A DNA stretch of 33,870 nucleotides from Alphaproteobacteria bacterium (GTDB taxonomy: Bacteria; Pseudomonadota; Alphaproteobacteria; UBA11136): assembly GCA_030739855.1 (NCBI GenBank), contig JASLYJ010000012.1:13103-46972 (forward strand), in the 5' to 3' direction. Below the pieces are notes generated by a model that did no database searches, was not told the origin of the DNA, and saw only the letters and a program-made list of their open reading frames with translations. Numbering within the stretch: the stretch's first letter is position 1; each line of letters opens with the position of its first letter. Both the position numbers and the translations under genes were made by a program. Below, piece after piece: positions 16,511 to 24,185 of this stretch.

Positions 16511-16750
16511 TCACCGCTTCAGTTTCCATTTACCCCCACCAGGCACGGTTATCCAGCGATTGCCTGGACCAGTCGAAAGACCTCCACCGGGACTAGTCGA
16601 GAGACCTCCACCGGGACCAGTCGAGAGACCTCCACCGGGACCAGTAGAACACGGACCTCCCGGTCCTGTGGAACCTATGCATCTCGCAAATGCATTTCCT
16701 GAGAAGAACAACAAACTTAGTAAAGTAAAAACAGTAATGTATATTTTCAT
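16511..16750 (-). CDS. Small secreted GPGG-repeat peptide
   Basis: 79 aa from ATG 16750 (MKIYITVFTLLSLLFF), with GGA seven bases upstream. A classic signal peptide ends at about SGNAFA, leaving a mature peptide of about 57 residues that begins RCIGSTGPGGPC. Four to five eight-residue units of the form STGPGGGL follow, then a basic tail (NRWITVPGGGKWKLKR). Two cysteines lie at the start of the mature part. Similar RCIGxTGPGGPCSTGPGGG peptides occur in other proteobacteria with no known function, as far as I recall. Four ATG-proximal codons upstream (MDDL) are probably not translated. It is isolated from other genes and lies next to the tRNA. Confidence 0.7.
   Translation of the reverse strand: MKIYITVFTLLSLLFFSGNAFARCIGSTGPGGPCSTGPGGGLSTGPGGGLSTSPGGGLSTGPGNRWITVPGGGKWKLKR
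16566..16661. repeat. 24-bp tandem repeats inside the GPGG peptide gene
   Basis: Three near-identical 24-bp units (16566-16589, 16590-16613, 16614-16637; consensus from ggaccagtcgagagacctcc onward) are followed by a degenerate fourth to about 16661. Each unit encodes the octapeptide STGPGGGL, with one Gly-to-Ser variant (STSPGGGL) in the middle unit. The copies are similar enough to permit gain or loss of units by slippage. Confidence 0.85.
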
Positions 16751-17036
16751 CAGATCATCCAATCAAAAAAGACCACCAGAATGGGTAGCAAAAATATCGG
16801 AGTCTGTCTGAGAAGAACGGTTATGACCATCTATCTCGCATACTGACAGACGGATTTTAGGATTTCTTCATTTGATGAGTTAGGGGGAGGATATATCCAA
16901 CCTTTATATCCTTCGGGAGGTTCACTAATCTCAGATATCATAATGTGGAAGTTGTTAGGGATGAGAAGGACAGAAACAAAGACCGTTTGCGCTCTGTGCG
17001 GTTTGACCCGTCTGCTGGCATGAAAGGGACGTAGCG

Positions 17037-18183
17037 TTGGCTAGAGATATAACCCGTGGGACGGATAAGAAAGTTTTTCTTTATGCGGGCCTTCCCAAGA
17101 CGGGCTCCGCGTTTTTGCGTCAGGAGGTGTTCACAAAGCTGGACTCTTCGCGGGTTGTGCGTAAACCCGGAAGATGTTGCCAGAGCCTTTCAGGAAATGC
17201 ATGCCGCGCACTATTCTTCCGCCTGTAAAAATAGCGTGAAGGAAATGGTGACGGAGGCATTTTCCGATATCACCCAGGGCATTGTACTTATCACGGATAT
17301 GGGACTTGCGGGGGATGCCGAAGACAACTTCCGGCAGTTTAACAAAAGCACCGATTTTCTGGCGGAGCTGTTTCCCGAGGCCTCGATAATCATCACACTA
17401 CGCAACCAGGTTGATTGGTTGTTGTCTCTCTACAAGCATCTGACCGCCGGCCTTGGTGTGTCGGTTGCAAAATTTCTCAATTTTTCCGATGGAAAATTTC
17501 ATCCAAAACACAGGGCAGATTTTCCAAATGTGGATGCCCTGGGGTTTGATTTCGCGGAAAAATGCGATCGCTATGTTGAGACGTTTGGGCGGGAAAATGT
17601 CCACATTCTGTTTTACGAAGACATGGTTGCGGACCCCGAGAATTTCGTGCGCCGGGTAGGGGATATCTTCGGGTGTGATGTGGTCGGAGATGTAAACTTC
17701 AGAACGGAAAACAAAAGTTTCTCCACTCTGGCCATCCAACTGACCCTTTATAAGGAAAAGCTGAGAGCCCTGATGATTCTGGATAAGAGCCAGCTGCAGG
17801 AAAATGGCCAGCTTTCAAGGGTTATTCAATGGCTCAGCAAATATGACCTTGGCGAGGAATTGTGGCTGGGCGCCATAAGAAAAAAAGGAGCGACCTATGC
17901 TCCCGCGATTATCCTGAGGAGGTTTTTTCTCAGACTGCGCTGGGACTATTTCATCAGACATGGTCTGGACCGGATCGCCTATCTGGACTGGGACGTTCTG
18001 GGAAAAAGAAAACGGGCGCTCCTTTCCCGGCATTATTCGGGCCTCAATGAAAGACTGCGCCCCTATTTCGGGAACCAGGAAACGGAAAGCCATTACATCA
18101 CAGCAGCCCTGGCTGAATCGCAAGCAAACGGTTTAGGCGCAGATAGTTCCGGAAGCCACCAGGTCCCCGGGAAGAGGAAATAA
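17037..18183 (+). pseudogene. Sulfotransferase-like gene split by a frameshift
   Basis: The P-loop start of a PAPS-dependent sulfotransferase (KKVFLYAGLPKTGSAFLRQEVF, from TTG 17037) is in one frame that stops at 17228. The rest of the family's sequence is in the next frame: VNPEDVARAF, VLITDMGLAG, SIIITLRNQVDWLLSLYKH, ENVHILFYEDMVADPENFVRRVGDIFG, to 18183. Reading passes from one frame to the other somewhere around 17145-17175, equivalent to one extra base. LRNQVDWLLSLY (the 3'-phosphate-binding region) is intact, so the damage is a single lesion. It may be a real pseudogene, a sequencing error or an intact enzyme in relatives. Acceptor unknown; such enzymes sulfate glycans, lipids or small molecules. 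It lies in the accessory stretch. Confidence 0.75.
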
Positions 18184-18319
18184 CATCTTCGTCAATCATA
18201 AAAATTTTTTCAGCCTTCTGATGCTGATCGGAGAGAATGCTCTTTCAGGTGAGATGTATTCCAAATACGGCGAGATGATGAAGGGCTTTACCCCTATCAC
18301 CCGGAGCAAATCGGATTAG
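18137..18319 (+). other. Short open frame lacking a start, possible gene remnant
   Basis: An open frame of 60 codons begins after a TAG in the end of the sulfotransferase gene and reads on past its stop (IFVNHKNFFSLLMLIGENAL, then GEMYSKYGEMMKGF) to TAG 18319. The composition is protein-like, but there is no initiator until ATG 18221 and no ribosome-binding site. It may be a degraded C-terminal fragment of a lost neighbour. The remaining bases to 18411 hold nothing I recognise. Confidence 0.25.
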
Positions 18320-18411
18320 CAAACGCACTAGATTAGTGACTACAAAGAATTTCTGTCAGATCACTGGTGTGACGAGGAAACACGAACCCGTTGGTTTACT
18401 TTGGGTTTAGG

Positions 18412-18780
18412 CTAACAGTCTTTCGCTTTCTGGCCGAAAATAAGCTCATCACGGTATTTTTGATTTTGATCCAGCAAAATCTTGGCGCGTTTGTCGTTAT
18501 CAACGGCAAGGATCGCGGGTAAGAAAATAACGCCGGCGATGTATGCGCTCGCTTGGTTTTTGCCGCGATTGCCATGAATTTCAGTCTCAAGTTGACTATC
18601 GTGCATAGATAGATTTGTTAATTGTTTTTTAATTTCGTCGCAGGTCATACCGCGAATCGGCAGGAATACCTGAGATAGGAGTTCCTTAGGCGAACCCGCA
18701 TTATGGGTATAATTGGGAGGAAGTTCAGGTGCTGTTCGCGCACACCCATAAATAGCAATGACCGACATGAGAGAGGTCAA
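18412..18780 (-). CDS. Putative small lipoprotein, family unknown
   Basis: About 120 aa. A short hydrophobic start runs into a lipobox-like IYGC followed by ARTAPELPPNYT. Next come a CDEIKKQLTNL segment, a charged stretch, a hydrophobic patch (ASAYIAGVIFLPAILAV) and a C-terminal Cys. The pattern (lipobox, C-D-E-I helix, W/LPA hydrophobic patch, ending in K-x-C) resembles small lipoproteins of unknown function seen in many proteobacteria. The start is unclear: TTG 18780 directly after the upstream stop, or ATG 18768. Both give an unusually short signal sequence without basic residues. It follows the next lipoprotein gene by overlap, so the two are probably co-transcribed. Confidence 0.6.
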   Translation of the reverse strand: MTSLMSVIAIYGCARTAPELPPNYTHNAGSPKELLSQVFLPIRGMTCDEIKKQLTNLSMHDSQLETEIHGNRGKNQASAYIAGVIFLPAILAVDNDKRAKILLDQNQKYRDELIFGQKAKDC

Positions 18781-18781
18781 C

Positions 18782-19200
18782 CTAATTTGTAAAGGCAACT
18801 GCCCGACCCTTTCCACTCAACGAACCCCAAGAGAAGAACGAAATTCCAACTGTGCCATATCTCACCAAGATAACCGCATCTGCACCAAGTTCTGCGGCGC
18901 GTTCCTGCAGCTTTTTGTCTACTAGTTCCCTGGTTGGGTCGGCGTGAAAAATCGTCGTCTTGTTGACTACTACATCCAAGTCTCCAATTACTCGGTAACG
19001 GCGATCAGTGATGTCTTGTTCCGTAACCAAGATATTGTCCGCCAGCTTTTTCACCACAGGAGGACTTTTGGGCAAAGATGTGGTTTGGATGTCTGATTTG
19101 TTGTTTTTAAGTTTGACGCTAGATGTAGACCACGTTGCACAACCGGTAAGAGTTAGACCCACCAATATAACTGCGACCACCCTTTTTTTGATTGATACAT
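18782..19200 (-). CDS. Putative lipoprotein, probably frameshifted in an A7 tract near its start
   Basis: The lipobox LTGC is followed by a 115-residue domain ending YRVIGDLDVVV, LQERAAELGADAVILVRYG, ISFFSWGSLSGKGRAVAF. The ELGADAVI..RY and GxAVA pattern resembles YbjQ/heavy-metal-binding-like small lipoproteins of unknown function. The frame with the lipobox starts only at GTG 19180 and gives a signal peptide without positive charge. An ATG at 19200, coupled to the CBS stop as TGATG, reads MYQSKK and would continue as a perfect lipoprotein signal if the run of seven A (19183-19189 region) had eight. I therefore give 19200 as the intended start, with a one-base deletion; the strict frame is 18782-19180. 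Confidence 0.6.
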
Positions 19201-19646
19201 CAGCGCTCTCCCAACTCAGGCCCGAAGATAAAGGCGTCGCGGAACTTCATGTCATCTTCGAGCTGGATTTGGACGGCAGCGTAAAGGTCGCGTATCGATA
19301 CCATGCCTATGATCCGTTCTCCGTCCACGATGGGAAGATGACGGAAACCCAGGTCGCACATTTTTTCAAGAGCATCCATCGCCAGGTCATTGGGACTTAT
19401 GGTCACCGGATTTGTTGTCATGACCTGTGCGACCGTGGTCTCCTCTGGATTCCGTCCTTGGGCAATAATTTTTACAGAAATGTCACGTTCCGTGAAGATC
19501 CCCTCCAGCTTATCTCCCTTGGTGACCAGAAGAGCGGAAATATGATGCTTGACCATGATCTCAGCTGCTTCGCGGGTGTTAGTTGAGCCTGGAATACTTT
19601 GAATAGTCTGATTTTTAACGACATCAGGAACGATTTTTCGTTTCAT
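19200..19646 (-). CDS. CBS-domain-pair protein
   Basis: 148 aa. Two tandem CBS motifs: about 8-67 (IPGSTNTREAAEIMVKHHISALLV..GIFTERDI) and about 75-130 (VAQVMTTNPVTISPNDLAMDALEKMCDLGFRHLPIVDGERIIGMVSIRDL). Such pairs bind adenine nucleotides as a Bateman module and usually regulate partner proteins. Stand-alone forms like this one are common and mostly uncharacterised. The ATG at 19646 has an ideal GGAGG six bases upstream; longer readings are not supported. It is transcribed in the same direction as nuoG but separated by about 110 bp, and is followed by two small lipoproteins in overlapping frames. Confidence 0.9.
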   Translation of the reverse strand: MKRKIVPDVVKNQTIQSIPGSTNTREAAEIMVKHHISALLVTKGDKLEGIFTERDISVKIIAQGRNPEETTVAQVMTTNPVTISPNDLAMDALEKMCDLGFRHLPIVDGERIIGMVSIRDLYAAVQIQLEDDMKFRDAFIFGPELGER

Positions 19647-19758
19647 GTCATTCCTCCCTTTACCTCTCTCTGATGTCATACAGCTAAATACTGAAACGAC
19701 CAGCTTGGCAGGGGTAAACAGCTTTGGTCAAGCTGTGTGACTAGTATCCTCGTGCCGC

Positions 19759-22335
19759 TTAAGTAGCGATAGTGTCACGAATGCCCTCTTCTTCCTTACA
19801 AATAACCACCCGGCAAGGGTGTTCTCCCTGTTTCATCAGGAGATTGAGGTGCATTTCCACAAAATTTTCCGGGATGAAAATGACTCCGTCTGGAAAGCGT
19901 CTGGTAACCCTGAGCCGTGCTTTCGCCTCGCCATAACGGGATTTTACAATAACGGGGTCCTGGTCCGAGAGACCAAGGGAAGAAGCCTCCTGCGGGCTTA
20001 TTTCCACGTATGGTTCAGCCGCGAGCGCTTTCAGGATTGCGGAATTCTTGGAGACATACCCAGAATGGAAGAGGCAGTCGCCGGTTACCAGTTCAAGTTC
20101 CCCCGTATTGATACTTTGAGGTTCCCTCGGAACCGAAATGAGCACCTCGTCAGGAGTGGAGCCTCCATTCCCGGCGGACGTCTCAGACGACGTGGTAAAC
20201 GCTCCATTGGCGGAATCAATTGCGTCTCCGTCAAGCCCGCTGTAAGACGGCACTAGACGCGTAATTTCAGAAAAAACATCTTGCGCGGTGACGGGACCCA
20301 GGTCGTGGCCAATGGATGAGGCCAGCAGAGTGAAAATCTCTATATTACTTTTCGCCTCAAAGGCGGGGCGGCGTATGGGCTGTAGCTTCTGCACCCTACC
20401 CTCGTTGCTGGTGAAGGTTCCCGCTTCCTCGGCAAAGGCAGCGGTGGGAAGAACCACGTCGGCAAGGCGAGCGGTTTCGGTGAGAAAGGCATCCTGGACA
20501 ACCAGCAAACCGCATTTTGAGAGGGCGCCCTCCACCAATTCTCCGTCGGGATAGGACAAAAGGGGGTCACTGCCCACAACGTAAAGCATCTCCATTTTTC
20601 CCGCCTTGCACTGGGCCAGCATCTGGTGGAAATCTGCGCCCGGTTGTGGCGATAGAGACATTCCCCATGCATCTTCGAAAACTGCGCGGCTCGCAGTGTT
20701 GCCCACGGGCCGCCAACCAGGAAGCACGGTGGGGATTACACCTAGCTCCCAGGCTCCCATCTGGTTGGGACGGTCGAACAGGAATTGCACTCCGACCCGT
20801 TTTCCAGAAGCCTCGAGAGCCCGCCCCAAACTGCTCAACATAAGTAGGGCCGGCGGCGCCCGCGGGGAGCGGAGTACGTCGACACCCACCAGAATTGTGA
20901 CCTCCTGCGCATCGGTAAAGGCGGGAATCGCATGCTCCAGGAGTTCCCGATAGAGCAGCGGTGAATCCCCATCGTTCCCGATGAACGCGCTCAGTACGGC
21001 GGAAAGTAGAGTGGCCTCGCCGCCAGGCAGAAGACGCAGGTAAGAGGCTGCCTCGGAATCGAGCCTGGAGGGTCGTGATGAAACCATGAATAATTGTTTC
21101 CCCTCGTTACGCGTAGCGTCCCGTATCAGATATTCACTCACCGGGTTGTCGTCGGTAACGTTGGAGCCGACGACGAGGATACAGTCAGCCTTGAGGGCAT
21201 GATGTAGGGAGCGTCTAGCATACAGCCCACCGAACAGCCCTTCCAGGGACTGGTATATCCCCGGCGCGGCCTGGTCCGGGGCGCTCCAACGAGTCGAGGA
21301 ATCAATGCTGTTACTGTGGAATATCGTCCGTATCAGCTTTTGGAACAGATAAAGAGCCTCGTTGGCGAGGCGTGGTGAAACGAGACCACCAACCGTCCCC
21401 TTTTCGGCAGCAGCCCTGGCGTGCCCACCGATATAGCTGAGAGCCTCCTCCCAAGACACGGCGGCAAGGGCCCCGTCTTTCCGTACCATGGGCCTTCTGA
21501 GCTTGTCTTCCCCGTCGATAAAGTCGAGACCAAACCGTCCTTTCACACAGAGGGTTTCGCCGTTAACGCCGGTCTCGTACTTTGAACGCACCCGAGCCAA
21601 GCGACCATCCCGTAAGCCTATGGTAAGATGACAGCCAGTGCCACAATAGGGGCAAATGGTATCCACCTCAGTCAGATCCCAGGGTCGCGCCTTATAACGA
21701 TAGGGGCTACTCATCAGTGCCCCCACCGGACAGACCTCGATGCAGTTCCCGCAATGGTCGCAGTCAGCGAGACTGTTGCCGAAGCCTGTTATCTCAGCGT
21801 TCATACCCCTCTCAACAGTCCCGATGGCCACCGCCCCCACCACTTCCTCGCACATACGGACACAACGCTGACACTGGATGCAACGCTGGGCATTGAAGAC
21901 AATAACCGGATTGAGGTGGATATCCTCGGAGCGGAAAACCCGCTTCTTGTCAGTGAAGCGGCTCTCCCCCGCGCCATAGGTAAAAACCATATCCTGGAGT
22001 TCGCATTCACCAGCCTTGTCACAGACTGGACAATCCAGGGGGTGATTAGCGAGCAGAATTTCCAGCATGGATCGCCGTGTTTGTGCAATCAGGGGAGTAT
22101 CCGTTCTCACCACCATACCGTCTGTTATCCGCGTTGCGCAGGCAGGCTGCAGCCTCTTTTCCAGGGAAAAATGCCCCTCAATCTCCACAAGGCACATGCG
22201 GCAGGATGCTAGAGTGGTCAACCTCTTCTGATAGCAGAAAGTGGGAATGTGAATTCCCTGACTGTGTGCCAGATCGAGAATCAAGGTACCGTCGTCGACT
22301 TCGAGTGTTTTCCCGTCGATGGTGACTGTGGCCAT
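19759..22335 (-). CDS. nuoG: NADH-quinone oxidoreductase subunit G (with N7-type cluster motif)
   Basis: 858 aa, the large iron-sulfur subunit of the complex I peripheral arm. Ligand sets in order: 2Fe-2S C34, C45, C48, C66; His-ligated N5 H98, C102, C105, C111; tetranuclear sets C152, C155, C158 and C202, and C192, C195, C198 and C162. A further ICPYCGTGC followed by GETLCVKG (C228, C231, C235, C263) matches the N7 cluster, which mitochondrial-type alphaproteobacterial NuoG lacks. The rest is a molybdopterin-oxidoreductase-like domain as in formate dehydrogenase. The C-terminal part is longer than in many NuoG (GELELVTGDCLFHSGYVSKNS is the usual last domain). It starts 33 bp after nuoF and is the last gene of the nuo cluster. 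Confidence 0.95.
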   Translation of the reverse strand: MATVTIDGKTLEVDDGTLILDLAHSQGIHIPTFCYQKRLTTLASCRMCLVEIEGHFSLEKRLQPACATRITDGMVVRTDTPLIAQTRRSMLEILLANHPLDCPVCDKAGECELQDMVFTYGAGESRFTDKKRVFRSEDIHLNPVIVFNAQRCIQCQRCVRMCEEVVGAVAIGTVERGMNAEITGFGNSLADCDHCGNCIEVCPVGALMSSPYRYKARPWDLTEVDTICPYCGTGCHLTIGLRDGRLARVRSKYETGVNGETLCVKGRFGLDFIDGEDKLRRPMVRKDGALAAVSWEEALSYIGGHARAAAEKGTVGGLVSPRLANEALYLFQKLIRTIFHSNSIDSSTRWSAPDQAAPGIYQSLEGLFGGLYARRSLHHALKADCILVVGSNVTDDNPVSEYLIRDATRNEGKQLFMVSSRPSRLDSEAASYLRLLPGGEATLLSAVLSAFIGNDGDSPLLYRELLEHAIPAFTDAQEVTILVGVDVLRSPRAPPALLMLSSLGRALEASGKRVGVQFLFDRPNQMGAWELGVIPTVLPGWRPVGNTASRAVFEDAWGMSLSPQPGADFHQMLAQCKAGKMEMLYVVGSDPLLSYPDGELVEGALSKCGLLVVQDAFLTETARLADVVLPTAAFAEEAGTFTSNEGRVQKLQPIRRPAFEAKSNIEIFTLLASSIGHDLGPVTAQDVFSEITRLVPSYSGLDGDAIDSANGAFTTSSETSAGNGGSTPDEVLISVPREPQSINTGELELVTGDCLFHSGYVSKNSAILKALAAEPYVEISPQEASSLGLSDQDPVIVKSRYGEAKARLRVTRRFPDGVIFIPENFVEMHLNLLMKQGEHPCRVVICKEEEGIRDTIAT

Positions 22336-22368
22336 GGAGATCCCGTCCCTTTGCTTTACGGCCCGCTC

Positions 22369-23634
22369 TCAGTGGAACGGGCACTCCCTTTTTTCAACAT
22401 GGTAGATAAATTCGTCACGGAAAATTTGAAGTGCCCTACGCAACCCCCAAGCCGCCCCGTCACCAAGAGCACAGAAGGAATTTCCAAAAATTCCATCACA
22501 TAAAAAATCGAGTTGCTCCAGATCGCCTTCTCTTCCTTCGCCGTTCTCCAGACGGCGCAAAATCTTAACGGCACAACTCAACCCCTCACGACACGGGGTA
22601 CATTTGCCACAGGATTCATGGGCGAAAAATTCGATGATCCGTGTAGCTACGCGCACGATGCAGTCATTATCGTCAATGACGATGACACCGGCCGAGCCAA
22701 GCATGGTGTCAGCAGCGGCGAGCGATTCGAAATCCATGCACACATTAAGGTCAGATTCAGGAATCATTGGCGCTGAAACACCGCCGGGAATAACTGCCTT
22801 GATCTTGCGGCCCGGCCTTGCCCCTCCAGCATGTTTCTCCACCAGTTCCCGCAGCGGTATGCCCATGGGGAGCTCATACAATCCGGGCTTACGGACGTGA
22901 CCGGAGAGGCAGTAGAGCTTAGGCCCGGGGCTTTTCTCGGGACCGATTTTGCGAAACCATTCGGCGCCGCGGCACACGATATGAGGCAAACAGGCCAGAG
23001 TCTCCACATTATTTATGACGGTGGGGCTGGCGTAGAGACCTTCAATTGCGGGAAACGGTGGCTTGAGTTTAGGCTGCCCACGTCGCCCTTCTATGGATTC
23101 GAGCAGCGCTGTCTCTTCACCGCAGATATAGGCGCCAGCGCCACGGTGCACGTAAATATCAAGAGAAACATTAGAACCGATAATCCGTTGCCCAAGATAC
23201 CTCTTATCGTATGCCTCTTTCAAAGCCGCCTCGAGTCTTTGGACGCTCAGGGTGTATTCCCCCCTGATATAAATATAGGCGGTCTCAGCACCGATAGCAT
23301 AGGCGCAGAGAATCATGCCTTCGATCATCTGATGGGGATCCTTCTCCATGATCGCCCGGTCCTTGAAGGTTCCCGGTTCTCCCTCATCAGCGTTGCAACA
23401 TAGATACTTCTTTAGAGCCGGGTCCTTAGGCACAAAACCCCATTTGACGCCCGTTGCAAAACCGGCGCCGCCGCGCCCTCGCAGGTTAGAATCCTTGATC
23501 AGTTTAATCAGTTCATCGGGTTGATAGTCCCGCAAAACCGTGGCCAGTGCATGGTACCCACCTGCAGTTTCATAGGTGTCGATTCTGTGGGAGTCCGGGG
23601 CCTCAGCGTTCTTCATAAGGACTTTCTCCGTCAT
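22369..23634 (-). CDS. nuoF: NADH-quinone oxidoreductase subunit F
   Basis: 421 aa. It carries the NADH site, FMN and the N3 [4Fe-4S] cluster, where electrons enter complex I. The FMN/NADH glycine-rich segments are RGRGGAGFATGVKW and GAGAYICGEETALLESIEGRRG. The cluster ligands are SCGKCTPCREG plus a later Cys in NSFCALGDGA. CNADEGEPGTFKDR, a family signature, is intact. It overlaps nuoE by four bases (ATGA). Confidence 0.98.
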   Translation of the reverse strand: MTEKVLMKNAEAPDSHRIDTYETAGGYHALATVLRDYQPDELIKLIKDSNLRGRGGAGFATGVKWGFVPKDPALKKYLCCNADEGEPGTFKDRAIMEKDPHQMIEGMILCAYAIGAETAYIYIRGEYTLSVQRLEAALKEAYDKRYLGQRIIGSNVSLDIYVHRGAGAYICGEETALLESIEGRRGQPKLKPPFPAIEGLYASPTVINNVETLACLPHIVCRGAEWFRKIGPEKSPGPKLYCLSGHVRKPGLYELPMGIPLRELVEKHAGGARPGRKIKAVIPGGVSAPMIPESDLNVCMDFESLAAADTMLGSAGVIVIDDNDCIVRVATRIIEFFAHESCGKCTPCREGLSCAVKILRRLENGEGREGDLEQLDFLCDGIFGNSFCALGDGAAWGLRRALQIFRDEFIYHVEKRECPFH

Positions 23635-24185
23635 GCCGGCACCCCTTCCTGGCCGTCGTCTCTGGACTGAATAGTGCGGTGGGCACCACTTGCCTGCGCC
23701 TTCAACTCATCAAGGATTTGGTCGATTCTCTGTGTGCTCAGATTCTCGTAATAGGTTTTGTTAATCTGCATGACTGGAGCCGTGCCACAGGAACCGAGAC
23801 ACTCTACGATAGACAGAGTGAAAAGCCCGTCATCGGTAGTTCCACCACACGTGATCCCTAGCCGCTTCTCTAAATGGGGGAGCAGACTCCCGGCCTCCAA
23901 AAGAAGACAAGAAACATTGGTGCAGAGCTTGATGTGGAACCTGCCTACGGGCTCGGTATTAAACATGGTGTAAAAAGTAGCGATCTCGTAGACCCATATT
24001 TCAGGCACGTCGAGCACACCAGCCACCTCCAGCAGCACCTCGTCAGGAAGGTAGCCGTGTTCTTCCTGGGCGAGGAAAAGAGACGGCATGATCGCTGAAC
24101 GACGCTTGGGATAGCGCTTGATAATCTCTTTGATCTCTCTTCTCATATCTTCCGTCATAAACTCCGTCGCCGATACCGCCGTCAT
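23631..24185 (-). CDS. nuoE: NADH-quinone oxidoreductase subunit E
   Basis: 184 aa. Small flavoprotein partner of NuoF, with a thioredoxin-like fold and a [2Fe-2S] cluster (N1a). Ligands: CTNVSC and, further on, ECLGSCGTAPVM. The helical N-terminal part (IKEIIKRYPKRRSAIMPSLFLAQEEHGYLP) is standard. A polar tail of about 20 residues (AHRTIQSRDDGQEGVPA) follows the domain. It overlaps nuoD and nuoF by four bases each. Confidence 0.97.
   Translation of the reverse strand: MTAVSATEFMTEDMRREIKEIIKRYPKRRSAIMPSLFLAQEEHGYLPDEVLLEVAGVLDVPEIWVYEIATFYTMFNTEPVGRFHIKLCTNVSCLLLEAGSLLPHLEKRLGITCGGTTDDGLFTLSIVECLGSCGTAPVMQINKTYYENLSTQRIDQILDELKAQASGAHRTIQSRDDGQEGVPA

Noticed and set aside
16335-19700. Genomic island with att repeats at tRNA-Leu
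   Set aside because: By eye I could not find a second copy of the tRNA 3' end, and there is no integrase; kept only as an accessory-stretch observation.
19700-19745. Terminator of the nuo operon: arms CAGCTTG and CAAGCTG after nuoG
   Set aside because: The loop is about 21 bases and no T-run follows; too weak to call.
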